Below, piece after piece: positions 1 to 10,103 of a DNA stretch of 64,000 bases. The stretch comes from Thermoflavimicrobium daqui. GTDB lineage: Bacteria > Bacillota > Bacilli > Thermoactinomycetales > Thermoactinomycetaceae. Every line of letters starts with the position of its first letter. Position 1 is the first letter of the stretch. The stretch covers positions 310,001 through 374,000 of the forward strand of contig NZ_KZ845665.1 of the NCBI RefSeq assembly GCF_003313465.1. Direction: 5' to 3'. The notes beneath the pieces are model-generated. The model saw only the letters and a list, made by a program, of their open reading frames with translations, did no database searches and had not been told where the DNA came from. Both the position numbers and the translations under genes were made by a program.

Positions 1-1
1 C

Positions 2-2170
2 ATCTTTTTATCTAAAATGCCCATTTGGGCCATGGTCACAGGAAAAATCATCAATGATCCTGTGATTGATGGGGATCGAATCTTATTGGAAATGAAGGTT
101 AGGAGACTTATTTATCAGCAAAAAGTTTGGATGATTCCCGACGAAAAAATAAAGGTAACCCTTTATCTCAGAAGTAAGTTAGCTTGGAAGAAATCACATT
201 TATTAAAACGATCATCACAGATCCGACTGCCCCTACAGATGACTAAACCCATTTCGGTACGTAACCCGGGAGGGTTTGATTACTCCATTTATTTACATCG
301 ACAATTTATTCATTGGACTGGAATTGGAAGTTTTACAGAAGAGACTCAAATGATCCCTTCATCACAGTGGGATCTATGGAGATGGTTGGATCAAGTTCGT
401 TATAAGCTAGCACAACAAATTGATCTACTTTATCCTGAGTCACATGCAGGATTATTGCGTGGAATGCTTTTAGGAGAAAGACAGCGAGTTGATCCTGTAT
501 TAGAAGAACAATATGCTACCTTAGGTCTTACTCATATACTATCTATTTCTGGTTTACATATAGGTATCATTGTCACAAGTTTATATATCATATTAAAAGG
601 GATTGGGCTTACTAGGGAGAAAGCAGCTGGAGTTATCCTGGGAATTTTACCATTATATGTGATATTAACAGGAGCAGGGGCACCGGTTTTACGTGCAGCG
701 ATTATGGCAGGATTGGTATTGCTTGCGATCATTTTACGCTATACACGAGATGTTCTATCATTTTTATCATTCGCATTGATTATTCAGTGTATTTGGAATC
801 CTTATCAAGTATTTGAAGTTGGCTTTCAATTGACTTATATTATTACAGCTGCATTAATCATTGGGGTAGAGCCTTTAACAGACAAACTAACAGGGCTACC
901 GAAGTGGCTTAGTCAAGCATTAGCTGTGACATTGATTGCACAAGTAGCTTCTTTTCCTTTGATTATCTATTACTTTTCTGAATTCTCCTTCATCTCATTT
1001 TTGGCTAATTTGCTACTAGTACCAGTACTGAGTTTGGTGATACCCTTAACGATGCTAAGTATGGTGTTTAGTGTAGTTAGCGAAGGGCTAGGTTGGATTT
1101 TCGCACAAATCGTTTCAGGGATGTTAGGTATATCAACATGGATGATAAACGGGTTAAGTGAATGGACATGGACGAAATTAACTTGGACACCACCTTCATG
1201 GATATGGATTTTATTATATAGTGGAATGGTAGTATATCTTTGGATTGCTTGGGTAGGAGACTTATTTTTTCGTCGCCGACATCAAATAATCGCAAGTATT
1301 AGTTTGGTCCTTCTTCTTATCTATGCATATTACTCACCTGCATGGCTACGTAAAACACGGATGACTTTCTTAGATGTAGGACAAGGGGATACAATGGTTT
1401 TAGAGACAGCAAAAGGAAAGGTAATTGTAGTAGATGGTGGAGGGAAAACGGACCGAAAGACAGAAGATTGGCAACGTAGGCGGAAAGAAATGGATATGGG
1501 TAAACAAGTCGTCGTTCCATTTTTGAAATATCGTGGAATCAAGCAGATTGATCTGCTTGTTCTTACACATGGTGATGGGGACCACATTGGTGGAGTGACC
1601 TCGATCGTTAACCGCTTCCCTGTGAAAAAGGTGATTCGTAACCCCCATCCTCCAAAAGTAGGCATGGAACAAAAGCTAATCAATCTCTTAAGACAAAAAG
1701 ATATTCCTATTTATATTGCACCTCTTGGAAGTAAATGGGAGGTAGAAAAAGGAATAAGCTGGTATTTCTTACATCCTGATCAGCAAGATTTATTGGGAGA
1801 TCAAAGGGAGACAAATAACGATTCTGTCGTTTTCTTAATGTCTATTTATCAGCATCAGATCATGATGACTGGGGATATTGAAAAGCAGGCTGAACAGCGA
1901 ATTTTGTCTCACTATAATTTACCTACTGTTCCCATTCTAAAAGTAGCTCATCATGGAAGTGATACTTCGACGACCCAAGCTTGGCTTAAACAATTATCAC
2001 CCAAGGATGCGATTATTTCGGTAGGAAGAGATAATCGATATGGTCATCCATCGCCGAAGGTGTTACAACGTCTACGTGAGAGAAAAATAAGAATTTGGAG
2101 AACAGATCAGCATGGTGCAGTTACAATTGTGTTTTCACCTATGTATTACCAAATTGAAACGGTACATTAA
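2..2170 (+). CDS. comEC: ComEC/Rec2 DNA-uptake channel protein, 5' end outside window
   Basis: Polytopic membrane protein that forms the inner-membrane channel for single-stranded DNA during natural transformation. The visible 722 residues start inside the soluble OB-fold region. The competence membrane domain follows, with HILSISGLHIGII near residue 172 and many hydrophobic helices. A C-terminal metallo-beta-lactamase-like domain carries LDVGQGD, LTHGDGDHIGG, TGDIE and KVAHHGSD. The reading frame is open back to base 2 and the usual N-terminal transmembrane part is missing, so an internal ATG at 17 is not taken as the start and the gene continues upstream of the window. holA follows as in Bacillus. 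Identity is secure; whether the organism is competent cannot be judged here. Confidence 0.95.
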   Translation: MFLSKMPIWAMVTGKIINDPVIDGDRILLEMKVRRLIYQQKVWMIPDEKIKVTLYLRSKLAWKKSHLLKRSSQIRLPLQMTKPISVRNPGGFDYSIYLHRQFIHWTGIGSFTEETQMIPSSQWDLWRWLDQVRYKLAQQIDLLYPESHAGLLRGMLLGERQRVDPVLEEQYATLGLTHILSISGLHIGIIVTSLYIILKGIGLTREKAAGVILGILPLYVILTGAGAPVLRAAIMAGLVLLAIILRYTRDVLSFLSFALIIQCIWNPYQVFEVGFQLTYIITAALIIGVEPLTDKLTGLPKWLSQALAVTLIAQVASFPLIIYYFSEFSFISFLANLLLVPVLSLVIPLTMLSMVFSVVSEGLGWIFAQIVSGMLGISTWMINGLSEWTWTKLTWTPPSWIWILLYSGMVVYLWIAWVGDLFFRRRHQIIASISLVLLLIYAYYSPAWLRKTRMTFLDVGQGDTMVLETAKGKVIVVDGGGKTDRKTEDWQRRRKEMDMGKQVVVPFLKYRGIKQIDLLVLTHGDGDHIGGVTSIVNRFPVKKVIRNPHPPKVGMEQKLINLLRQKDIPIYIAPLGSKWEVEKGISWYFLHPDQQDLLGDQRETNNDSVVFLMSIYQHQIMMTGDIEKQAEQRILSHYNLPTVPILKVAHHGSDTSTTQAWLKQLSPKDAIISVGRDNRYGHPSPKVLQRLRERKIRIWRTDQHGAVTIVFSPMYYQIETVH

Positions 2171-2240
2171 AAAATGATTGGCTAAATAATGATATGGAAC
2201 TATGTGAAAAGAATCGGTAAACTAGAAGCGAGGTGAAAGT

Positions 2241-3263
2241 ATGGATAGGCAACTCCTTCAAGAAATTAAAAAAAAGCAACTACAACCTGTGTACTTTTTT
2301 TATGGTGAAGAAACTTTTTTAATTGAGGAAACATGTGAGTGGATGATCAAGCAATTGATCGATGAAGAAGGGGATGCTTGGAATAAGGTTATTTTAGATT
2401 TAGATGAAGTTCCTATTCAATCCTTGGTTCAAGAAGCTGAAACCCCTCCTTTTTTTGGGGATATCCGGGTGATTGTTGGCAAAAATGCAACCTTTCTAAC
2501 AGGAAGTAAGAAGCGTAATGAGGTGGAACATCAACCTGAATCACTACTGGATTATTTAAAAGACCCTTTACCTGGAAATATCGTGATTTTAACTGTTCCT
2601 ACTGGAAAGATTGATAAACGTAAAAAAATAGTTAAGGAGTTAGAGAAAAAAGCGAGAGTCGTAGTCTTTTCCCGCTTAACTGAGAAAGAACAGTGGGAAT
2701 GGGTACGGAAAAGAGAAAAGCAATTAGGTATCACTTTTGAAGAGTCTGCTTTACGTTCTTTACTTTATTTATTAGGTAATGATCTGAGGTTAATTAACCA
2801 AGAATGTGTAAAGTTAGCTACTTATGTAGGTAAGGGTGGTCAAATCACTTCGGATATAGTGTCCATGCTAGTACCGCGTACTTTGGAGCAAGATGTATTT
2901 AAGCTGACAGACTGTGTAAGTAAGCAGAAAATCGATGAAGCACTTCGTATATGGTATGATTTATTATATCAGCGGGAAGAACCTATTCGTATCTTATCTT
3001 TGATTATTCGCCAATTTCGTTTGATGCTTCAGACTCAAGTTTTAGCAAGGCAGGGTAAAAGTGAGAAGGAAATAGCAGCCCATTTAAAAGTGCATCCCTA
3101 TCCTGTTAAACTAGCATTAAAACAAGGAGGCATTTATACAGAGGAGCAACTTCGTCTTTTTTTAATGAAAGCACTTCAAGCAGATCAAGATATAAAGTCA
3201 GGTAAAGTGGAGAAGGCTTTAGCAGTGGAACGTCTCTTTTTACAAGTGAATGAATCACGATAA
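2241..3263 (+). CDS. holA: DNA polymerase III subunit delta
   Basis: Clamp-loader delta subunit, which opens the beta sliding clamp during replication. The 340 residues have the family layout: an N-terminal AAA+-like fold beginning with LQPVYFFYGEETFLIEE, a central region with PTGKIDKRKKIVKELEK, and an alpha-helical C-terminal collar domain with ILSLIIRQFRLML. The length matches HolA of Bacillales. The ATG is preceded by GCGAGGTGAAAGT, a good Shine-Dalgarno sequence. Its place directly after comEC is the conserved Bacillus arrangement. Confident assignment. Confidence 0.95.
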   Translation: MDRQLLQEIKKKQLQPVYFFYGEETFLIEETCEWMIKQLIDEEGDAWNKVILDLDEVPIQSLVQEAETPPFFGDIRVIVGKNATFLTGSKKRNEVEHQPESLLDYLKDPLPGNIVILTVPTGKIDKRKKIVKELEKKARVVVFSRLTEKEQWEWVRKREKQLGITFEESALRSLLYLLGNDLRLINQECVKLATYVGKGGQITSDIVSMLVPRTLEQDVFKLTDCVSKQKIDEALRIWYDLLYQREEPIRILSLIIRQFRLMLQTQVLARQGKSEKEIAAHLKVHPYPVKLALKQGGIYTEEQLRLFLMKALQADQDIKSGKVEKALAVERLFLQVNESR

Positions 3264-3324
3264 TGGAAACGTTTTTAACTAGGATATTGGACATTCAAAC
3301 GATAGATAAAGGAAGAGGATAGTT

Positions 3325-3897
3325 ATGGAAGCCAGTTTGCTAAAAGAGCTAAGGAAAAAGCAGTGGATTTATCAGAATATCATTTTTTTGGTATACACTA
3401 TACTGTTTTTAGTATTAGTTTTTAGTGGAGTAAGTAGTCTTATTGTATTTTTGGTATTGGGTGGTTTTTTGATTTTATCAGCTGTGATTCGTTATTTTAC
3501 TAAACGACCTTATTTATTTTTAACCATCTTTCCAGGAATGAGAGAGATAGAAAAATACGAACGAGATAAGTTAGGAAATGCTTGGTTAAAGTTTTTTGCA
3601 CCTAGTATGATTTTACCGATTACAGTTGGCTTAGTTTTGTTCATTCAAGCACTATTTCGTGGAAAGCAAACACCTTTTATTAGCGGAATTCCTATATGGT
3701 ATTTTATTATTGCATGGATTTTATTGATTTATATCGGTAATATGAATTTACGGTTTCATATTCGGCGGATGGATCAAAGCTCTGCGGAAACGATCAGAGA
3801 GTATGCACAAGAAAAAATGACATTTGCCATTTTATTTACTATTGTTGTGCTCATTATGAGTTCAATCGGAGCGATTTATGTAGCTTTGGTAAGTTAA
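3325..3897 (+). CDS. Multi-pass membrane protein of unknown function
   Basis: I do not recognise this 190-residue protein. It has about five hydrophobic segments: near residues 18-35 and 38-57, around 90-110, around 125-142, and a C-terminal one near 167-188. Short basic or charged loops lie between them, including REIEKYERDK and RFHIRRMDQSS. An AGAGGATAGTT Shine-Dalgarno region precedes the ATG. It lies 61 bases after holA, where many Bacillus genomes have the small gene yqzM. No catalytic motif is visible, so only a membrane location is supported. A strong terminator follows. Confidence 0.75.
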   Translation: MEASLLKELRKKQWIYQNIIFLVYTILFLVLVFSGVSSLIVFLVLGGFLILSAVIRYFTKRPYLFLTIFPGMREIEKYERDKLGNAWLKFFAPSMILPITVGLVLFIQALFRGKQTPFISGIPIWYFIIAWILLIYIGNMNLRFHIRRMDQSSAETIREYAQEKMTFAILFTIVVLIMSSIGAIYVALVS

Positions 3898-3987
3898 TAC
3901 GATAAGATATTCTAAGCTATTAAGATTTGAATGAGAGTGGAAACGAAAAGGAAAAAATCCTATACAAGAAAATTTTGTCTATGAACT

Positions 3988-4026
3988 AAAAGTCCCTTGC
4001 TTTTGAAAATAACAAGGGACTTTTTT
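3988..4026. terminator. Intrinsic terminator between convergent genes
   Basis: The arms AGTCCCTTG (3991-3999) and CAAGGGACT (4013-4021) are perfect complements and are followed by a T run on the plus strand. The hairpin ends the comEC-holA transcript; on the minus strand the T run is shorter, so it may act only weakly for the oxidoreductase gene. Confidence 0.85.
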
Positions 4027-4029
4027 GAT

Positions 4030-5349
4030 CTAGTTATGCTCTTGAGTTGTATTTTTTTTCATGATGTGACTGGTTACTTGATAAGCGGATGTAAAAGATA
4101 ACTCGGATAATTGACCTTCCCCTTGACACCAATCCCCTGCAAAGTGAGCATTGGATAAGCTATAAAACTTAGTTGGCATTAGACGTTGATCATTAATACA
4201 TTTGATTTCTTGAACAATAGCTTTTTTGGATAAGCGTTTAGCTACAAGCTGCTCACGCCAACCTGGAAAGTGCTTGTCATATACTGTTTCAATGGTAGCT
4301 ACTTTTTCATCAGCTTTATTTTCAGCGATTTCATCATCATTGAGATAAGCAATGGCTTGTAACAATTGGCCTCCTTCAGGAATACAAGTAGGATCATAAT
4401 AAGAGATATCTGTAATAAATACACGTTCACCTTTTTGATAAACATAAGTGAATGGACTGCGAATTTTTTCTTTTAAACCAATATCATATACAACCACAAT
4501 GGTTGGTGAGTACTTGGTAAATTCTTCGAAAATATGCTGATATGGTGTTTCATTAAATAGATTGTAACATTCTTTGGGTGGAACACAGAAAATAAAGTGA
4601 TCAGCTTCATAGACATTTTCTTTTCCATGGATAGCAGTTACTCGGTTTCCCTCCGTGATAACTCGAGTAACTTTTTCTTTTGGTATAATTTGTCCACCAT
4701 TTTTTTCAATTATTTTGGCAAAGGCTTCCACGATAGCTTGCCAACCACCACCAATATAAGAGACAGCTCTTTTACGATGTGATCCCATTGCCATATTGCC
4801 AAAGAAGCGTTTATAGTAATGGAAAAATAATGGAGATGGAATTTTCTCTGGTTCATTGGAAAAGAAATTGGATGAAGCTAAGGTTAAAAACATATCTTTG
4901 ACTTGAGCTGGCTCTTTGTCGAGATATTTTCCAATGGGTGTACCTTCTTCGCCACGTTCAAGATTGGCCAAAGTTTTCATGACTTCAATTCCGAAACGAA
5001 TTTTATTGCTTCCATCTAGAATCTTTGTTTTATACATTCCTTCTAAAGTAGTGGGCATTGGAGTTGTAAACGTACCCATATCATAAAAAGCTTTAGACGG
5101 AGAAAAGTTTTTCCAATCAACATTGAGGTTAATCTCATTTTCTAAGCGAGATAATATAGAAATATCACGGGCATAAATAGCATGCGCACCAAAGTTAAAA
5201 TTAAATCCTTTCATAGGAATGGTAATAGCTCGACCGCCGAGCTTCGGTGACTTTTCTAATAGAGTTACTTGATAGCCATTGTGCGCGAGTCGAGCTGCTG
5301 CAGACAGGCCTGCTAGTCCTCCACCCACCACAACTATTTTTTCAGACAC
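4030..5349 (-). CDS. FAD-dependent amine oxidase / phytoene-desaturase-like oxidoreductase
   Basis: Flavoprotein oxidoreductase of 439 residues. The N-terminus carries the dinucleotide-binding motif VVVGGGLAGLSAAARLAHNG and then LLEKSPKLGGRA, as in the phytoene desaturase, protoporphyrinogen oxidase and amine oxidase superfamily. The C-terminus has the FAD-contacting FAGDWCQGEGQ. A GTG at 5349 is chosen because AAGGAG lies ten bases upstream and translation then begins MSEKIVVVGGG; an upstream in-frame ATG at 5382 precedes that Shine-Dalgarno sequence. No carotenoid synthase lies next to it, so the substrate is unknown. The gene stands alone and faces convergently toward the comEC-holA unit. 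Confidence 0.85.
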   Translation of the reverse strand: MSEKIVVVGGGLAGLSAAARLAHNGYQVTLLEKSPKLGGRAITIPMKGFNFNFGAHAIYARDISILSRLENEINLNVDWKNFSPSKAFYDMGTFTTPMPTTLEGMYKTKILDGSNKIRFGIEVMKTLANLERGEEGTPIGKYLDKEPAQVKDMFLTLASSNFFSNEPEKIPSPLFFHYYKRFFGNMAMGSHRKRAVSYIGGGWQAIVEAFAKIIEKNGGQIIPKEKVTRVITEGNRVTAIHGKENVYEADHFIFCVPPKECYNLFNETPYQHIFEEFTKYSPTIVVVYDIGLKEKIRSPFTYVYQKGERVFITDISYYDPTCIPEGGQLLQAIAYLNDDEIAENKADEKVATIETVYDKHFPGWREQLVAKRLSKKAIVQEIKCINDQRLMPTKFYSLSNAHFAGDWCQGEGQLSELSFTSAYQVTSHIMKKNTTQEHN

Positions 5350-5487
5350 TGAAAACACACTCCTTATAAGAATCACATGCACCTAGCATGAAAAAAAGCT
5401 ATCATATATTTTAACAAGATAAGCGATGAACTAGTAGTATTTAATTATTTTCGTAAAATTTTACATATTAGATAAAAGGAGGCTGAA

Positions 5488-5970
5488 ATGATGAATCGTA
5501 AGGTTGTAAGTGCTTGTTTTACTGGGATACACTGTCGATATGATCAGAAGCATTGTTTAGTAAAAGAGATACAACAATTGGTAACAAGAGGTGAAGCAAT
5601 TCCCATCTGCCCAGAACAGCTAGGTGGATTATCAACACCACGAAATCCTGCCGAGATCATAGGTGGCAATGGAGAAGATGTATTAGACGGCAAAGCACGT
5701 GTCATTGATAATCAAGGTAATGATGTAACTAAACAGTTTATTCATGGAGCATACGAAGCGTTAGCCATTGCTAAAACGATGGATGCAAAACAAGCCATAC
5801 TTAAAGAATCGAGTCCTTCTTGTGGTAGTCACTATATCTACGATGGTACATTTCAAGGAAAAAAGCAACCTGGAATGGGAGTCACTGCTGCTCTTTTTCG
5901 GCGACACGGAATTGAAGTTATTTCAGAAAACAAGATAGAGATCGAATTGGATCACCCATCCCACAGATAG
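5488..5970 (+). CDS. DUF523 family protein
   Basis: Small cysteine-containing protein of 160 residues in the widespread DUF523 family, whose biochemical role I cannot state. Family signatures are VSACFTGIHCRYD at the N-terminus, PICPEQLGGLSTPR in the middle and KESSPSCGS further on, with conserved cysteines that could bind metal or an iron-sulfur cluster (inference). AGGAGG lies five bases before the ATG at 5488 and eight before a second ATG at 5491, so the latter may be the true start. It is transcribed divergently from the oxidoreductase gene. Confidence 0.88.
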   Translation: MMNRKVVSACFTGIHCRYDQKHCLVKEIQQLVTRGEAIPICPEQLGGLSTPRNPAEIIGGNGEDVLDGKARVIDNQGNDVTKQFIHGAYEALAIAKTMDAKQAILKESSPSCGSHYIYDGTFQGKKQPGMGVTAALFRRHGIEVISENKIEIELDHPSHR

Positions 5971-6116
5971 TTAAGATGATGGGAGTTTAACCCATAATTC
6001 AAGTATACTCGATTTCTTATATATAATGGTTGTATAAATTTCGTTACCCTTCTTTACTAACTTTTGATCCATTTTTATTTTGTTTTTTATAAGGGATTGT
6101 TTTAAATGATTAACCA

Positions 6117-6152
6117 TAAAAAAGACAAGTCAACGGTGACTTGCCTTTTTTA
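6117..6152. terminator. Bidirectional terminator
   Basis: CAAGTCA (6126-6132) and TGACTTG (6137-6143) form a hairpin flanked by an A run and a T run, so it can end both the DUF523 gene and the convergent CcdC-like gene. Confidence 0.8.
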
Positions 6153-6659
6153 TGGAGATGGTATAGACGTTGAACAGGTCTGAACCTGTTGCATTAGCTT
6201 TTTATATTGATAGTACATGGCTAAGCGCCAAGGAAGGATCATTCCAAAAGCTAAGACGAAGAATATACCGGCTGTTTGAAAGATACTAATATGTTGCTCA
6301 ATATAACCATGTAATGTAAAGCGTAAGATAAGTAAAGCAACCAATACTAAAACAAAAGCACGAGAATGCTTCAAATAAACTTGATTGTTTTTGATTTCTA
6401 ATTGAGATGTTTTGATCAACGGAAGTGATAAAAAGAGAATACCTGCTAGAAAAGCAAGGCAAGCCCACCAAATTGGGATGTGAGTAGGTGGATAAAGAAA
6501 CATTAAAAAGCCTGTACTCATTCCAAGTGGTGGCATAAGGATTTTCTTAGCAGAGGTAGGTTTTTTTGTAGCTCGTAAACGAAATACAAAAACAGTAACA
6601 GCCATGGTTAAGATGACGATAGGTATAATGACATGTAGATTAATTGGAAAAGTACCCAT
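6150..6659 (-). CDS. CcdC-like membrane protein (DUF1453 type)
   Basis: Membrane protein of 169 residues with about five hydrophobic helices. The signature RATKKPTSAKKILMPPLGMSTG after the first helix is typical of the CcdC/DUF1453 family, named from a cytochrome-c-maturation locus in Bacillus. No CcdA or other cytochrome maturation gene is adjacent, so a role in c-type cytochrome assembly is not supported by context. The start at 6659 is chosen because AAGGAGG lies nine bases upstream; a longer reading frame from 6797 has no ribosome binding site and its extra residues do not resemble the family. Confidence 0.8.
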   Translation of the reverse strand: MGTFPINLHVIIPIVILTMAVTVFVFRLRATKKPTSAKKILMPPLGMSTGFLMFLYPPTHIPIWWACLAFLAGILFLSLPLIKTSQLEIKNNQVYLKHSRAFVLVLVALLILRFTLHGYIEQHISIFQTAGIFFVLAFGMILPWRLAMYYQYKKLMQQVQTCSTSIPSP

Positions 6660-6876
6660 CTTCGATGCCTCCTTATTATATATCGTAACACTTATGATGT
6701 GTTGATAGTGCTGTAACAAGATACTTGACAGAAGCAAACAATTAAATGAAAATAATAGATATAATCTATTTTTACTTCCTAAAGTATTATTATACATAAA
6801 CTCTCAGCGCTGAGTAAAAAAATAGGAAGTATATAAGCTAGGTAATTTACCCAGATTAAGTATATATCAAAGTGAT

Positions 6877-7107
6877 GAAAAAGAAGAGTAGCATAGGGTA
6901 GCTGTTTCAGAGAATTGGCGGAAGGTGCAAGCCAATCAGCAACTTATGTGAATGGACTTTGGAGCTGCGTTCTGAACAGAAGAGTTTTTCTTATTAGGAA
7001 TAGCCGGTGAATGGCCCGTTAGCCATGAGTGCATCTGATTTATACAGATGAACGAGGGTGGTACCGCGAGTAAGTTGACTCGTCCCTTTTTTGGGGACGA
7101 GTTTTTT
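6877..7107 (+). ncRNA. T-box riboswitch leader of trpS
   Basis: Leader RNA that senses uncharged tRNA-Trp and prevents early termination. The T-box core AGGGTGGTACCGCG is at 7055-7068. The terminator arms ACTCGTCCC (7078-7086) and GGGACGAGT (7094-7102), followed by T residues, come just before trpS. Upstream stem I carries GGTGCAAGCC. Aligned with the glycine leader in this window, the likely specifier is TGG at 6953-6955 (GAA-TGG-A), the Trp codon, which fits the downstream gene. The 5' boundary is approximate. Confidence 0.92.
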
Positions 7108-7143
7108 ATATGAAGAAAAAGTGTTATTGAAGGAGGAATATAG

Positions 7144-8130
<987 letters not shown>

Positions 8131-8146
8131 ATGAATATTATATGGG

Positions 8147-8200
8147 ATGAACAAGACTTTTCTAAAACGAACCTATCTATAGAAAAGTCTTGTTCATTTT
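8147..8200 (+). terminator. Terminator after trpS
   Basis: A perfect 18-base inverted repeat starts ATGAACAAGACT (8147-8164) and is matched at 8180-8197, followed by TTTT-rich sequence. Confidence 0.85.
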
Positions 8201-8300
8201 AATAGTGATCTTCGTTATACTTGTAGAATGGCTATATTTAAATGATCAAGAAACAAAAGACATTGGAACGTGTAAAGCAATGCTTTTGTTTTCTTCTCCT

Positions 8301-8340
8301 TTAGATAATTAATCAATATATTAATTGATTAATTATCTAA
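8301..8340. repeat. Perfect 17-bp AT-rich inverted repeat, possible operator
   Basis: The left arm TTAGATAATTAATCAAT (8301-8317) is the exact reverse complement of 8324-8340, with a six-base loop. It lacks a following T run, so it is not an ordinary terminator. The symmetry resembles binding sites of MarR- or TetR-type repressors, which often control multidrug exporters like the downstream gene; no regulator gene is adjacent. Confidence 0.5.
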
Positions 8341-8360
8341 TATAGCTAGTATATTGAGTG

Positions 8361-8381
8361 TGTTGCATCATTCGATTAAAG
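8361..8381. repeat. 21-bp dispersed repeat, copy 1
   Basis: TGTTGCATCATTCGATTAAA plus a final G is identical here and at 62781-62801, while the flanking bases differ. Both copies are intergenic. It may be the end of a lost mobile element, but no transposase remnant was recognised. Confidence 0.6.
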
Positions 8382-8636
8382 CCTAGATGATGATTCCTTG
8401 AACTAGTATGCATTGCTTCAAATGCCCTCTTACAAGACGCAAACTTCTACAAATGGAACTTAAAGTAGCAGAAAGCGATGGACAAGCAGTTAACTCGTGC
8501 TTGTATAACCTCTAAGGGGGAGGAAACATTAGAAAAGAGCAAACGAGAGCTCAGATAATATACTTTTCTAGGACATACTTCAGCACTTAATTCACTTAAG
8601 TTATTTTTAATCAAACATATCGGAGGAAAGGGAGAA

Positions 8637-10034
8637 ATGAATTCCTATCAACGTAAAATAACAGCCGCTCTACTTATCGCTACTTTTCTGTCTGCGATAG
8701 AAGGAACCATTATTAGTACAGCAATGCCGACTATTGTAAAAAAGTTAGGGGGTATGGAGCTGATTAGTTGGGTTTTTGCTGTATACCTTCTAACGTCAGC
8801 AGTTACAACCCCTATTTTTGGGAAATTAGCTGATCTATTTGGCAGAAAGAAAGTTTTTATGGTAGGTACTTCTCTATTTTTACTAGGATCTATATTGTGT
8901 GGACTTTCTCAAAGTATGATGCAGCTTATCTGGTTTCGTGCCCTTCAAGGAATTGGAGCTGGAGCTGTTGTTCCGATCACATTTACTATTATCGGAGATA
9001 TTTTCACATTTGAACAGCGTGCGAAAGTTCAAGGATTATTTAGTTCTATTTGGGGAATAGCTGGTATTTTTGGTCCGTTAGTTGGCGGATTTTTTGTAGA
9101 CTATGTAAGCTGGCATTGGATCTTTTTTATTAATGTTCCATTTGGACTAATATCTATATGGATTATAGGGAAGAACTTAATCGAAAAAATTGAAAAACGA
9201 GAACGAAAGATTGATTACGGTGGGGCAGTAACCTTTACGATTGGGACAACAGCGTTACTTTATGCGCTTCTATCTGGTGGAAATGAATTCGCTTGGAACT
9301 CTACCATAATCTACTTACTATTTGCTGTTGCTGTTCTATTTCTTTTAATCTTTTTTCTTATTCAGATACGACACCCAGAGCCTATGATACCCATTCAGTT
9401 GTTTCGTTATCGTGAGGTGCTGGTTGCTAATTTGACCGCTTTTTTAGCGAGTGGTATTCTAATTGGGATAACAGCCTATCTTCCTTTATGGATTCAAGGT
9501 GTTCTTCTAAAGGGAGCCACTTTTTCAGGATTAATCTTGATGCCCATGTCTATTGGATGGCCAATTGGAGCTACGATCGGTAGTCGCTTATTGATCCGAT
9601 TTGGTCCTAAACCTATTTCTCTTATGGGAGTCTTTTTGCTTACAGTTGGGACTTTTTCTTTGACTACGATAAGTATATCAACACCTAGTTGGGTTATCCT
9701 TTTCATCATATTTGTGATTGGACTTGGATTTGGATTATCGATGACGACTTTTACTATTGTTGTTCAATCTGCTGTAGATTGGAATCTGCGCGGAGTAGCT
9801 ACATCTTCCAATACATTTCTTCGAACTTTAGGACAAACATTGGGAGTTGCTTTGTTAGGTACATTCTTAAATCAACATATCGGTCATGTAGGAGGACAAG
9901 CACCGCCAGCCGTTCTCTCTATTGGACTTCATGGAGTATTTGTTATATTAGCTGGATTAGCCGTCTTAAGTTTTCTGGTTACATTTTTGATTCCTAACCA
10001 TAAACCAGATCATTATCAAAGTAAGGTCTCTTAA
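8637..10034 (+). CDS. MFS multidrug exporter, DHA2-type (14 TM)
   Basis: Proton-driven major facilitator of 465 residues with about fourteen transmembrane helices, like the EmrB/LmrB/Bmr3 drug exporters. Visible signatures are LSAIEGTIISTAMPTI in helix 1 (DHA2-type motif D1), GKLADLFGRKKVF between helices 2 and 3 (motif A), RALQGIGAGA (motif B) and GIFGPLVGGFF (motif C). GGAGGAAAGGGAGAA precedes the ATG. The exported compound cannot be told from sequence. It is followed 69 bases later by a short-chain dehydrogenase gene and may be co-transcribed with it. Confidence 0.9.
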   Translation: MNSYQRKITAALLIATFLSAIEGTIISTAMPTIVKKLGGMELISWVFAVYLLTSAVTTPIFGKLADLFGRKKVFMVGTSLFLLGSILCGLSQSMMQLIWFRALQGIGAGAVVPITFTIIGDIFTFEQRAKVQGLFSSIWGIAGIFGPLVGGFFVDYVSWHWIFFINVPFGLISIWIIGKNLIEKIEKRERKIDYGGAVTFTIGTTALLYALLSGGNEFAWNSTIIYLLFAVAVLFLLIFFLIQIRHPEPMIPIQLFRYREVLVANLTAFLASGILIGITAYLPLWIQGVLLKGATFSGLILMPMSIGWPIGATIGSRLLIRFGPKPISLMGVFLLTVGTFSLTTISISTPSWVILFIIFVIGLGFGLSMTTFTIVVQSAVDWNLRGVATSSNTFLRTLGQTLGVALLGTFLNQHIGHVGGQAPPAVLSIGLHGVFVILAGLAVLSFLVTFLIPNHKPDHYQSKVS

Positions 10035-10103
10035 TGAGTTTATATTTGATCGCGTATGTTTATTAATTTCTTAAATATAGGAATAAGAATAAAAAAATAA
10101 GGA

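Larger units (their letters stand above)
8201..8636 (+). other. Long intergenic region before MFS gene
   Basis: No credible gene was found in this 436-base stretch. It contains an imperfect inverted repeat near 8250-8293, a perfect 17-base inverted repeat at 8301-8340, and a 21-base sequence at 8361-8381 that recurs at 62781-62801. Fragments of open frame after 8400 are broken by stops and match nothing I recognise. Confidence 0.6.

Noticed and set aside
1330-1683. Minus-strand frames inside comEC and similar antisense frames in other genes
   Set aside because: They mirror strongly coding plus-strand genes, lack ribosome binding sites, and encode no recognisable proteins.
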